A stretch of DNA of 5,962 nucleotides from Synergistaceae bacterium (GTDB taxonomy: Bacteria; Synergistota; Synergistia; Synergistales; Synergistaceae), in NCBI GenBank assembly GCA_031273585.1, contig JAISRP010000078.1, positions 1-5,962 of the forward strand, written 5' to 3'. This document shows, piece by piece, positions 1 through 5,114 of the stretch. The translations under genes and the position numbers were made by a program. Each line of letters starts with the position of its first letter. Position 1 is the first letter of the stretch. The notes beneath the pieces were generated by a model, which was not told where the DNA came from, made no database searches, and saw nothing but the letters and a program-made list of their open reading frames with translations.

Positions 1-171
1 GGATATGGGCCAACTACACATGGCCCTGACCGACGTTTAATAAAAAACCGATTTAACGCCAGGGCCCTAAAGGGTAAATATTAAAAATCATGACCGAGGC
101 CGCGCCGCAAACGGCATAAAAAATGACGCGCCCAAACCCCGCCAGTGATACTGCTCACAAGCTCCCATTCA
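1..171. other. Left-edge stretch without a supported gene
   Basis: No complete gene is visible here. In + frame 2 the first bases read as a 12-residue tail (DMGQLHMALTDV) ending at a TAA at 38-40, which could be the end of a gene lying to the left, but it is too short to identify. After it the sequence is A/T-rich (about 41-60 and 78-92) and then GC-rich. A short GCCG-CAAA-CGGC hairpin near 105-116 is followed by A residues rather than T residues, so it does not look like an intrinsic terminator for + strand transcription. Confidence 0.3.
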
Positions 172-212
172 CGTTATTTTGTTTTCACCCTGCGGGTGAA
201 AACAAAATAACG
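172..212. repeat. Perfect 19-bp inverted repeat (hairpin) with 3-nt loop
   Basis: The arms 172-190 and 194-212 are exact reverse complements and are separated by TGC. The inner part of the stem is GC-rich (CACCC/GGGTG) and the outer part is A/T-rich. The T-rich side comes before the GC core and the A-rich side after it on either strand, the reverse of an intrinsic terminator, so termination is not the obvious role. It ends 4 nt before GC-rich repeat copy A and lies upstream of the folD promoter. It could be a REP- or MITE-like element, a protein-binding palindrome or a structured RNA; the sequence does not decide between these. Confidence 0.85.
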
Positions 213-215
213 AAA

Positions 216-267
216 CGGGGGCCCGGGGGACTGGTCCCCCGGCGGGCGGGGGCGGCGCCCACGGTCC
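216..267 (+). repeat. GC-rich interspersed repeat, copy A
   Basis: This 52-bp element matches the reverse complement of 3429-3479 with, by eye, one single-base indel and two substitutions. It contains a perfect dyad CCGGGGGAC-TG-GTCCCCCGG at 223-242, followed by a G/C-rich segment. It lies between the 19-bp hairpin and the folD promoter, outside any supported gene. Two non-coding copies in opposite orientation suggest a dispersed intergenic repeat of the REP/BIME kind. No transposase or target-site duplication is visible, so mobility is not shown. Confidence 0.8.
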
Positions 268-299
268 CCGGCTTGCGGATTGGGGCCGATATCCCGACA

Positions 300-328
300 T
301 TGACATGCAACCTCTCGCGACATAACAT
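300..328 (+). promoter_or_regulatory. Sigma70-type promoter for folD
   Basis: A consensus -35 hexamer TTGACA (300-305) is followed after exactly 17 nt by a -10 candidate TAACAT (323-328, four of six consensus bases). Transcription would start near 335, giving a leader of about 33 nt before the folD start at 368. The motif GACAT occurs three times in direct orientation (296-300, 302-306, 319-323) and once inverted (ATGTC 327-331). The last pair forms a dyad GACAT-AAC-ATGTC across the -10, which could be an operator. No known regulator can be assigned. Confidence 0.65.
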
Positions 329-367
329 GTCAAAATATATAAAACGACGAGAGGGGTTTTGGACACA

Positions 368-1222
368 GTGCAGGCAAAGATATTGGACGGAAAAAAAGCG
401 GCATCGGTCATCAAGGAGGGGTTGAAGGCACGGATCTCTAAGCTGCCGGAGGGCGGCCGGCCGGGGCTGGCAGTGGTCCTCGTCGGAGAGGACCCGGCAT
501 CTAAGGTGTACGTCGGACAGAAGGAGAAGGCGAGCGTCGAGGTGGGAATCAATTCGTTCGTTCACAAACTGCCGGCCGGGACGACTCAGCCCGAACTGCT
601 CGCCCTGATAGAGGATCTCAACTGCGATCCGCGGGTACACGGGATTCTGGTGCAGCTTCCCCTGCCTGAGGGATTTGACGCCGACGCGGTTATCTCTGCG
701 ATTCACCCTGAGAAGGACGTGGACGGTTTTCACGCTGTCAACGTCGGCAGGCTCTGGACCGGGGGAAGAGCGGTCGAACCTTGCACTCCAAAGGGAATAA
801 TGGCGCTGCTGGACTCGACCGGCATCGAGCTGAAGGGACTGAACGCCGTCGTAATCGGGCGCAGCAACATAGTGGGCAAGCCGATATCCGCGATGCTCCT
901 CTCCAGGCACTGCACTCTGACGATCTGTCACAGCCGGACGAAGGACCTGCCGTCAGCCGTCCGGGGGGGCGATATCGTAGTGGCCGCTGTAGGAAGACCC
1001 AACTTCGTCACCGGGGATATGATAAAACAGGGCGCGATAGTCATAGATGTGGGCATAAACAGGGTCGGCGGAAAATTAGCCGGGGACGTCGAGTTCGAGT
1101 CCGCGTCGCAGAAAGCATCGTGGATAACGCCTGTTCCAGGCGGAGTCGGCCCGATGACTATCGTGATGCTCATGAAAAACACGCTCGAACTGGCCGGGAT
1201 AAAGCAGACGCCGGGGACGTGA
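368..1222 (+). CDS. folD: Bifunctional methylenetetrahydrofolate dehydrogenase / methenyltetrahydrofolate cyclohydrolase FolD
   Basis: A cytosolic enzyme of one-carbon metabolism that interconverts 5,10-methylene-, 5,10-methenyl- and 10-formyl-tetrahydrofolate using NADP. The 284-residue product has the full family length. Visible signatures are [11 protein letters not shown] (45-55, with Tyr48 and catalytic Lys52), [10 protein letters not shown] (91-100, Gln96), PEKDVDGF (114-121, Asp119), PCTPKG (138-143), the nucleotide-binding GRSNIVGKP (164-172) and the C-terminal [11 protein letters not shown] (254-264). I prefer the GTG at 368: the N-terminus MQAKILDGK then matches the family, and GAGGGG at 351-356 lies 11 nt upstream. 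An in-frame TTG at 359 would add three residues but sits only 2 nt from that site. The gene appears intact with all catalytic residues. It lies directly before the flotillin locus, but a functional link is not evident. Confidence 0.97.
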   Translation: MQAKILDGKKAASVIKEGLKARISKLPEGGRPGLAVVLVGEDPASKVYVGQKEKASVEVGINSFVHKLPAGTTQPELLALIEDLNCDPRVHGILVQLPLPEGFDADAVISAIHPEKDVDGFHAVNVGRLWTGGRAVEPCTPKGIMALLDSTGIELKGLNAVVIGRSNIVGKPISAMLLSRHCTLTICHSRTKDLPSAVRGGDIVVAAVGRPNFVTGDMIKQGAIVIDVGINRVGGKLAGDVEFESASQKASWITPVPGGVGPMTIVMLMKNTLELAGIKQTPGT

Positions 1223-1228
1223 TATAAT
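1220..1228 (+). promoter_or_regulatory. Possible extended -10 promoter before the flotillin locus
   Basis: The stretch TGATATAAT is a perfect extended -10 (TG-N-TATAAT), overlapping the folD stop codon. No -35 is recognisable at the usual distance. A start near 1235 would leave a leader of only about 12 nt, with the ribosome site (GGTGGTG, 1235-1241) at its very 5' end. The gene at 1247 could equally be read through from folD, as the gap is only 24 nt. Tentative. Confidence 0.3.
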
Positions 1229-1246
1229 AAACGCGGTGGTGATGTC

Positions 1247-1936
1247 ATGTTCCAGGGCTTAGTTTTTTTGGGCGTGCTCGTCTTCTTCATCTTTCTCTCA
1301 TTCATCTCGCTGATCAGGCGCTACAGGCGCTGTCCATCGGACAAGATACTGGTCATATTCGGAAAAACCGGCGAGGGTTCCGCCAGGTGCATCCACGGCG
1401 GGGCCGCGTTCGTCTGGCCTCTGCTTCAGGATTACTCGTACCTCGATCTGACTCCGATATCGATAGAGATACCCCTGCAGGGGGCGCTCTCCAAGGAGAA
1501 CATCAGGATTTCCGCCCCGTCCACCTTCACCGTTGGGATAAGCACGGAGCCCGTCGTGATGAAGAACGCGGCCGAGCGCCTGCTCGAGCTGAACCACACC
1601 GCCATCAGGCAGGTCGCCCTGGACATCGTCTTCGGCCAGTTCCGCGCGACGATCGCCACCATGAACATAGAGGAGATAAACAAGGACAGGGAGAAGTTCC
1701 AGAGCGCGGTCATGGAGTCGGTGGAGGTCGAGCTGGCCAAGGTCGGGCTGAGGGTCATAAACGTCAATATCAAGGACATAGACGACGAGTCGGGATACAT
1801 CAAGGCGCTGGACCAGAAGGCGGCGTGGACAAGGTCACGGTGTGGGACAACGGGCACGCGGGCGGCAACGCGATATCGAACCTCGTCCGGGACTACGCGA
1901 CGAGCCTGCCGCCGATTCAGGACCTCCTGCGGATGA
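1247..1936 (+). CDS. Flotillin-like SPFH/band 7 protein, N-terminal part with an out-of-frame tail
   Basis: Flotillins are membrane scaffold proteins that organise lipid microdomains. An N-terminal membrane segment (residues about 2-23) is followed by an SPFH domain (about 30-190) with family-like stretches such as ILVIFGKTGEG, NIRISAPSTFTVGIS and GLRVINVNIKDIDDESGYI. Homology stops abruptly at Ala193. The last 36 residues (194-229) are a low-complexity Arg/Thr/Ser-rich tail typical of out-of-frame reading of GC-rich DNA. The real C-terminal segment continues in another frame from 1819. The long Glu/Ala coiled coil that should follow KAA is absent, so intact flotillin (usually more than 400 residues) cannot be made. 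Start: ATG at 1247 with GGTGGTG at 1235-1241. Either a pseudogene or an assembly collapse; a truncated SPFH protein could still be produced. Confidence 0.85.
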   Translation: MFQGLVFLGVLVFFIFLSFISLIRRYRRCPSDKILVIFGKTGEGSARCIHGGAAFVWPLLQDYSYLDLTPISIEIPLQGALSKENIRISAPSTFTVGISTEPVVMKNAAERLLELNHTAIRQVALDIVFGQFRATIATMNIEEINKDREKFQSAVMESVEVELAKVGLRVINVNIKDIDDESGYIKALDQKAAWTRSRCGTTGTRAATRYRTSSGTTRRACRRFRTSCG

Positions 1937-2061
1937 CCGGCGTCGTCGGTCCCTGCATCCTGGGCTCTAACGACCCGCCCGCCGGGGGCGCGCCAAACGC
2001 GGGCCCGGCGTCAAGCGGCGTCGCAGGCGATCCCAGCGCCGGGCGCACGGAGCAAAAATGA
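1819..2061 (+). pseudogene. Detached C-terminal segment of the flotillin gene
   Basis: Read in the frame ending at the TGA 2059-2061, this region encodes GGVDKVTVWDNG, then ISNLVRDYATSLPPIQDLLRMTGV and a Pro/Gly/Ala-rich end. This is the typical end of long flotillins: a VDKVTVWD strand, then a SLPP helix region of the kind linked to oligomerisation. It has no start of its own and lies in the -1 frame relative to the SPFH part. Re-reading one base at 1825 would join the halves as QKAA-VDKVTVWD. No classic slippery heptamer is visible (the site is GGCGGCGT), so programmed frameshifting is unlikely. The stop still overlaps the next gene's ATG, so this end is probably the original gene end. Confidence 0.75.
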
Positions 2062-2225
2062 CGGCGCGGGAGTGGGAGATCGCCCACGCGGTCATAGGCG
2101 GGGCAGCTACGCTCATATTCCTGATCCAGACGCTCGGAACGGCCGGCGGCGACGGGGATGCCGGACCTGACGCGGATTTCGAGGCGGACGGCGGCGTGCT
2201 CTGGGTGACGGGCGCGGATTCGTAG
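2058..2225 (+). CDS. Small one-pass membrane protein (55 aa), possible remnant of a flotillin partner
   Basis: The ATG at 2058 overlaps the old flotillin stop as ATGA, and GGAG at 2049-2052 lies 5 nt upstream, so this start is well supported and points to translational coupling. The product has a hydrophobic helix (residues about 8-27, rich in Ala/Ile/Leu), then a short acidic Gly/Asp stretch (GGDGDAGPDADFEADGG, 30-46) and ends VLWVTGADS. The membrane helix followed by a Gly/Asp-rich loop resembles the N-terminus of NfeD/YqiJ/YuaF-type membrane proteins often encoded beside flotillins. Those are much longer and end in an OB-fold. The final VLWVTGADS could be the last strand of such a fold, with the middle lost. 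That reading is inference; it may instead be a genuine small protein. Confidence 0.6.
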   Translation: MTAREWEIAHAVIGGAATLIFLIQTLGTAGGDGDAGPDADFEADGGVLWVTGADS

Positions 2226-2234
2226 GGGCGCATC

Positions 2235-2597
2235 ATGCCGGCCAAGCTGAAGATATTCCTGCAGGGCGAGGCCTGTATGCCGGGATGCGGCTGGTGCCGC
2301 TCACACCGCGGAACCGAGCGCGACCCCCTGCCGGATCACGTTGGAGACGCCGCGAAGGTAAGGGCGCTGATCCGCGCCATCAAAGAGCGTTACGGCCCAA
2401 ACGTCGACATATCGGTCAAAAACCCTTGGAGCATACTGACCACCCTGGACTGCTTCCGGTACGACATCTCCCCCGCAAAGCCAGTCTGGGTGCTGGAGAG
2501 GAAAAAAATTTACGAGGGCGTGCCGGAGTTGGACGACCTGCTCGAGATAATTGATAGAGAACTGCAAATGCCCGCATCGCCGCTCGCGCCCTCGTGA
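2235..2597 (+). CDS. Thioredoxin-like small protein with a CX3CX2C motif
   Basis: I do not recognise a named family. The 120-residue product follows a thioredoxin-like order: a first strand (KLKIFLQG, 4-11), a Cys motif (C14, C18, C21, containing CGWC), a helix (about 38-53), a strand (VDISV, 57-61), a helix (65-75), a Pro-containing strand (KPVWVLERKKIYEGVPE, Pro83 where a cis-Pro would sit) and a last helix (99-110). CGWC at 18-21 fits a redox-active CXXC, suggesting a cytosolic disulfide, thiol-exchange or metal-handling role; no signal peptide is present. The extra C14 gives the CX3CX2C spacing seen in radical SAM enzymes, but the protein is far too short for that fold. AGGGG at 2224-2228 lies 6 nt before the ATG and overlaps the previous stop, so it is probably cotranscribed with the flotillin remnant. 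Confidence 0.8.
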   Translation: MPAKLKIFLQGEACMPGCGWCRSHRGTERDPLPDHVGDAAKVRALIRAIKERYGPNVDISVKNPWSILTTLDCFRYDISPAKPVWVLERKKIYEGVPELDDLLEIIDRELQMPASPLAPS

Positions 2598-2629
2598 GGC
2601 GGGCCCTTAGCAGTTATAGCCGTTCAATT

Positions 2630-3238
2630 TCAATATATGGACAGGTACGTCGGGAGAATGTTCAATTTAATGAATACCTCTATGATCTCAAAGAGCCCCA
2701 CCACCCAGACAAAAAAGGCGGCATCGCCTATCTCCCTCCTGTATGCCTTTGTGTTGACCATGTATTCAGCGGGTTCATGGAACTTGGACACGTCGGGCAG
2801 AAATCTCGGCGTGGACGCGGCATAACTGTCGTACGCCTCCCCGAAGGCGCTCGACAGCCTTCGCTCCTCCGTGCTGATGGTTATCGGATATATGACTGCA
2901 AATACGAGGACGATCACAGCCGCGAACGTCAGGGACTCCGTGCAGAGGCCGACGCCTATTCCTCCCAGCAGACTGAAAAAGTACAGAGGGTTGCGGCAGA
3001 TGGAGTAGGGCCCGGTTGTGACTAAGGTGTCGCTCTTATAGCCCGCGATATACTGAGCGCACCACAATCTGCCGACCGTGGCGCACCCGATCAGAAAGCA
3101 GCCGGCAGTGATCATCAGATCCGTGACGACTGGGGCCAGGTACTCCAACTTCCTGTCGGAAAACATGAATGCCACGATGAAGATGACGCCCAACAACTGA
3201 GATATCTTCGTTCTGTGAGAAACCAGAGATTCAAACAT
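2630..3238 (-). CDS. Isoprenylcysteine carboxyl methyltransferase-like integral membrane methyltransferase
   Basis: The 202-residue product has about five hydrophobic segments (roughly 11-27, 41-57, 84-99, 103-121, 172-190). It carries the hallmark of the ICMT/phospholipid methyltransferase superfamily: TTGPYSICRNPLYF (74-87), then EERRLSSAFGEAYDSY (125-140). In characterised members these regions bind S-adenosylmethionine. The substrate of bacterial members is usually unknown, so only a SAM-dependent membrane methylation role is inferred. I chose the ATG at 3238 because GGAGGG (3247-3252, minus strand) lies 8 nt upstream. An ATG at 3262 would add eight residues with a poorly spaced site. The gene converges on the thioredoxin-like gene with a 32-nt gap and no obvious terminator. 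A C-terminal extension (about 150-202) including a last hydrophobic segment goes beyond the core motifs. Confidence 0.88.
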   Translation of the reverse strand: MFESLVSHRTKISQLLGVIFIVAFMFSDRKLEYLAPVVTDLMITAGCFLIGCATVGRLWCAQYIAGYKSDTLVTTGPYSICRNPLYFFSLLGGIGVGLCTESLTFAAVIVLVFAVIYPITISTEERRLSSAFGEAYDSYAASTPRFLPDVSKFHEPAEYMVNTKAYRREIGDAAFFVWVVGLFEIIEVFIKLNILPTYLSIY

Positions 3239-3246
3239 ACATCGAG

Positions 3247-3252
3247 CCCTCC
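3247..3252 (-). promoter_or_regulatory. Ribosome binding site fixing the methyltransferase start
   Basis: GGAGGG on the minus strand, 8 nt before the ATG at 3238. It is stronger and better spaced than GGGAG (3266-3270), which sits 3 nt before the alternative ATG at 3262, so it favours the shorter protein. Confidence 0.7.
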
Positions 3253-3367
3253 AAACAGTCATGTGCTCCCGGCGCGGCCGGGGGGTGCATTTATCCGGGC
3301 GCCGGTCAAAGTTTCAATCTTTAACCTTCAGGTCGCCGACGTTAAATCAGACCTTCCCTATAAAATC

Positions 3368-3396
3368 ATTATATTCTGTGCCCCTGATAATTGCAA
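3368..3396 (-). promoter_or_regulatory. Sigma70-type promoter for the methyltransferase gene
   Basis: On the minus strand TTGCAA (3391-3396) is followed after exactly 17 nt by a perfect -10 TATAAT (3368-3373). A start near 3361 gives a leader of about 120 nt before the ATG at 3238. That leader contains a possible 8-bp stem with one G-U pair and a 7-nt loop (3304-3326) and a GC-rich CCGGC-CGC-GCCGG hairpin closer to the gene. These could affect translation, but no known riboswitch is recognised. Together with repeat copy B this accounts for most of the gene-free stretch 3239-3549. Confidence 0.7.
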
Positions 3397-3428
3397 ATGA
3401 TATTGGCGACGCAGAAAACACGGGATGA

Positions 3429-3479
3429 GGACCCTGGGCGCCGCCCACGCCCGCCGGGGGACCAGTCCCCCGGCCCCCG
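3429..3479 (-). repeat. GC-rich interspersed repeat, copy B (inverted relative to copy A)
   Basis: This 51-bp element is the reverse complement of the element at 216-267 apart from one single-base indel and two substitutions. The same perfect dyad, CCGGGGGAC-CA-GTCCCCCGG, lies at 3454-3473. The 19-bp hairpin that accompanies copy A is absent here. The element lies 71 bp past the end of the acyltransferase gene and upstream of the methyltransferase promoter. It could stall or end transcription from the acyltransferase side, but no T-tract follows the stem on either strand. Confidence 0.8.
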
Positions 3480-3549
3480 GCTGAAGACGTGGATTTTATA
3501 GCCGATTGAATACTTCGCCTGTGATTCGATCTGCGCGCTAGTTCCCGGA

Positions 3550-4392
3550 TCAGTAATGTCCTCTGAATCTTCTGTGCTGCGCTAGCCACTGATCCGGCGC
3601 TTCCAGGATGATTTGTTCGACGGTCTCGTTCACCGTTCGCGTTATCCCGTATATCGTCTTATTCCTGCTGCCCGTATCATCCCACTCGATTGGGGAACCG
3701 AACCTGACCACATGTCTGAAGGGGGCGACCCGGTGGGTGAAGACGGGGATTATCGGTTTTTTCGTGAGATAGGCGAACACGGCCGGGCCCTGGACCGTCG
3801 ACGTCTCGAGCCCGAACAGTGGGACGTTCGCTCCGTCGCTGCCGCCGTATTGGTCGGGCGTTATCGCCAGAAATTCGTTCCTGCGGAGGATTGAGACCGC
3901 CTTCGTCATGCGCGATGGCGTCGTCAATAATTTCACTCCCGCGCCGAGTCTGATATCCTCTATGATGCCGAGCTCCCCCGGCTTCTTGAAATCGCGCGAT
4001 ATCACCGTTATTTTATGCCCGCTCTGCGCGATCCACGCCGCGGCGAGTTCCCAGTTGCCGACGTGACACGCCAGCAGGATGCCGCCAGCGTTGTCGTCGA
4101 GCGCCTCCGGGTTTTCCGCCTCGACCCATTCGAGCACATCGCGCGGATTGCGTCGAAGCGCCATGAACTCTATTCCGAGCCAGACCAGATGATCGTAGGT
4201 TCCCCGCAGTATGCGGCGTCTTTCGCGGCGAGTTTTCCCGGGCAGGATTATCTCGAGGTTCCGGGATGCAACTTTCCTGCGGACCGGCGCGAGCCTGAAT
4301 AAAAAGCGGAGAAACGCCGCCAGGCAGTGAGCGGCCGCGCCCGGGCGCGATAATTTAGTCAAGAAATTCACGGAGGCGCGCTTGAAGCTCAC
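3550..4392 (-). CDS. LpxL/HtrB-type lysophospholipid (lipid A late) acyltransferase
   Basis: Family members transfer a secondary acyl chain from acyl-ACP to a lipid A precursor at the inner face of the cytoplasmic membrane. The 280-residue product has the usual length. It shows the catalytic HX4E motif in ACHVGNWELA (His110, Glu115), a TPDQYGG segment (178-184), a PLFG segment (191-194) and the closing PDQWLAQHRRF (266-276), which matches the family's PEQY-HRRF signature. The N-terminus has a moderately hydrophobic stretch (about 19-35) followed by basic residues, as expected for a membrane-attached enzyme. The start is a GTG, 9 nt after the beta-barrel gene's stop, with only a weak AGGGC-like ribosome site, so translational coupling is plausible. 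Which lipid A position or other lipid it acylates cannot be told from sequence. Confidence 0.92.
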   Translation of the reverse strand: MSFKRASVNFLTKLSRPGAAAHCLAAFLRFLFRLAPVRRKVASRNLEIILPGKTRRERRRILRGTYDHLVWLGIEFMALRRNPRDVLEWVEAENPEALDDNAGGILLACHVGNWELAAAWIAQSGHKITVISRDFKKPGELGIIEDIRLGAGVKLLTTPSRMTKAVSILRRNEFLAITPDQYGGSDGANVPLFGLETSTVQGPAVFAYLTKKPIIPVFTHRVAPFRHVVRFGSPIEWDDTGSRNKTIYGITRTVNETVEQIILEAPDQWLAQHRRFRGHY

Positions 4393-4401
4393 GTGTCTGC
4401 C

Positions 4402-5013
4402 CTAGAAATATATCTTGAACTCGGCGCCGATGGAAAAACCTCCGAAGTTGTATCCTTCGACGGAGTTGATCGCGTTGTACGAGGCTTCGAGCGTCAGCCA
4501 TCGCGAGATATCGGCCTGAAGCATGATCCTTCCGCCGCCGGCGGCCTCCCAGCCGGTGTCGATGCCATTCGCCAGGTCCTCGAACTTGACAGCGTATCCG
4601 GCCAATCCGAGCCCGAGGTACGTTTTGACGTTATCCCATTCCTTGAGAGTCCAGCGAACTTCGATACCGATTGGGATGATATGCGCCTCGTTGTCCCCGT
4701 GTTCAGTGTTGAAGTAGCCGAAGTAGGGCGAGATGCGCGCGCCTTTCGTCTCCGGAGCCCTCTTCTTGCTCCTGAACGCATCCGGGTTGATGCCCACGCC
4801 AAGCCCTCCCCACGAATCGCCGAAGGCGTCCTTTACCTTTCCGCTGCTGGGGAAGAACCAACCCAGGTTTGGGGATAGGAAAAACGGTTTTTCCTCGATT
4901 TCACCTTTATCCTCACTCTTGGACTCCTCATCGTTTGCCCGCCCGGTTTGGGGGGAGAGGCAAACAGTACAGATCGCGCAGAGCAGCAGTAAAAAAAAGA
5001 TTTTCCTCTTCAC
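4402..5013 (-). CDS. Small outer-membrane beta-barrel protein
   Basis: The 203-residue product begins with a classic signal peptide: basic KRK at 2-4, hydrophobic core about 5-19, probable cleavage after A26 (GRA|ND). An acidic low-complexity stretch (about 27-42) follows, then alternating strands rich in Gly and aromatic residues through to a terminal IYF. The final Phe is the typical outer-membrane assembly signal, and the mature length suits an eight-stranded barrel of the OmpW/OmpA-N kind. No named family is recognised. No true lipobox is present despite Cys12 and Cys18. I chose the GTG at 5013: AAGGAG (5022-5027) sits 8 nt upstream and the signal peptide begins there. An ATG at 5115 would overlap the kinase stop (TAATG) but would put 34 residues before the signal peptide. 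It is the middle gene of a likely operon. Confidence 0.85.
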   Translation of the reverse strand: MKRKIFFLLLLCAICTVCLSPQTGRANDEESKSEDKGEIEEKPFFLSPNLGWFFPSSGKVKDAFGDSWGGLGVGINPDAFRSKKRAPETKGARISPYFGYFNTEHGDNEAHIIPIGIEVRWTLKEWDNVKTYLGLGLAGYAVKFEDLANGIDTGWEAAGGGRIMLQADISRWLTLEASYNAINSVEGYNFGGFSIGAEFKIYF

Positions 5014-5021
5014 AAAAATCA

Positions 5022-5027
5022 CTCCTT
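5022..5027 (-). promoter_or_regulatory. Ribosome binding site fixing the beta-barrel protein start
   Basis: AAGGAG on the minus strand, 8 nt before the GTG at 5013. It selects that start over the upstream in-frame ATG at 5115, in agreement with the position of the signal peptide. Confidence 0.8.
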
Positions 5028-5063
5028 CGATTTGTCCGTTGCGTATCCTTGTACGTCTTCGAG

Positions 5064-5091
5064 CGTTTAACATACTGTCCGTTATCGTCAA
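5064..5091 (-). promoter_or_regulatory. Weak candidate promoter before the beta-barrel gene
   Basis: On the minus strand TTGACG (5086-5091) is followed after 16 nt by TAAACG (5064-5069), a poor -10. It lies in the 101-nt gap between the kinase stop and the beta-barrel start, where no terminator is visible. It might give the barrel and acyltransferase genes transcription of their own in addition to read-through from the kinase gene. Confidence 0.25.
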
Positions 5092-5114
5092 TCGAAAATA
5101 TTGCGCGGACGCCA

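Noticed and set aside
123..425. 100-codon + strand frame across the hairpin and repeat A
   Set aside because: It reads through the palindrome and the GC-rich repeat, overlaps the folD promoter and start in another frame, and has no domain-like content.
185..931. Long minus-strand open frame (about 248 codons) opposite folD
   Set aside because: It lies almost wholly antisense to folD, a gene with every family motif, and runs into repeat copy A and the hairpin. Its translation shows no recognisable domain; long antisense frames are common in GC-rich DNA.
1816..1834. Programmed -1 frameshift joining the two flotillin halves
   Set aside because: A -1 shift would fuse the halves neatly, but GGCGGCGT is not an X-XXY-YYZ slippery site and no stimulatory structure is evident. 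Loss of the entire coiled coil is better explained by deletion or misassembly.
2248..2300. Radical SAM protein suggested by CX3CX2C
   Set aside because: The spacing matches, but the protein is 120 residues with a thioredoxin-like strand/helix order and lacks the later radical SAM motifs such as GGE.
2598..2629. Bidirectional terminator between the convergent thioredoxin-like and methyltransferase genes
   Set aside because: Only a short GGGCCC palindrome is present, without a stable stem or T-tract.
2594..3025. 143-codon + strand frame after the thioredoxin-like gene
   Set aside because: It is antisense to the methyltransferase gene, whose motifs are clear, and its translation has no recognisable features.
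3347..3589. 80-codon minus-strand frame between acyltransferase and methyltransferase genes
   Set aside because: It overlaps the end of the acyltransferase in another frame and consists largely of translated repeat B and the promoter region, so it is not credible as a gene.
3535..3597. Inverted repeat CCGGATCAGT/ACTGATCCGG (3545-3554, 3588-3597) and direct GCGCTAG pair around the acyltransferase stop
   Set aside because: The arms are 33 nt apart, partly within conserved coding sequence (the PDQ codons), and no T-tract follows, so a terminator or recombination site is not supported.
4393..4878. 161-codon + strand frame opposite the beta-barrel gene
   Set aside because: It is antisense to a protein with signal peptide, strand pattern and terminal Phe, and has no start context or domain signature.
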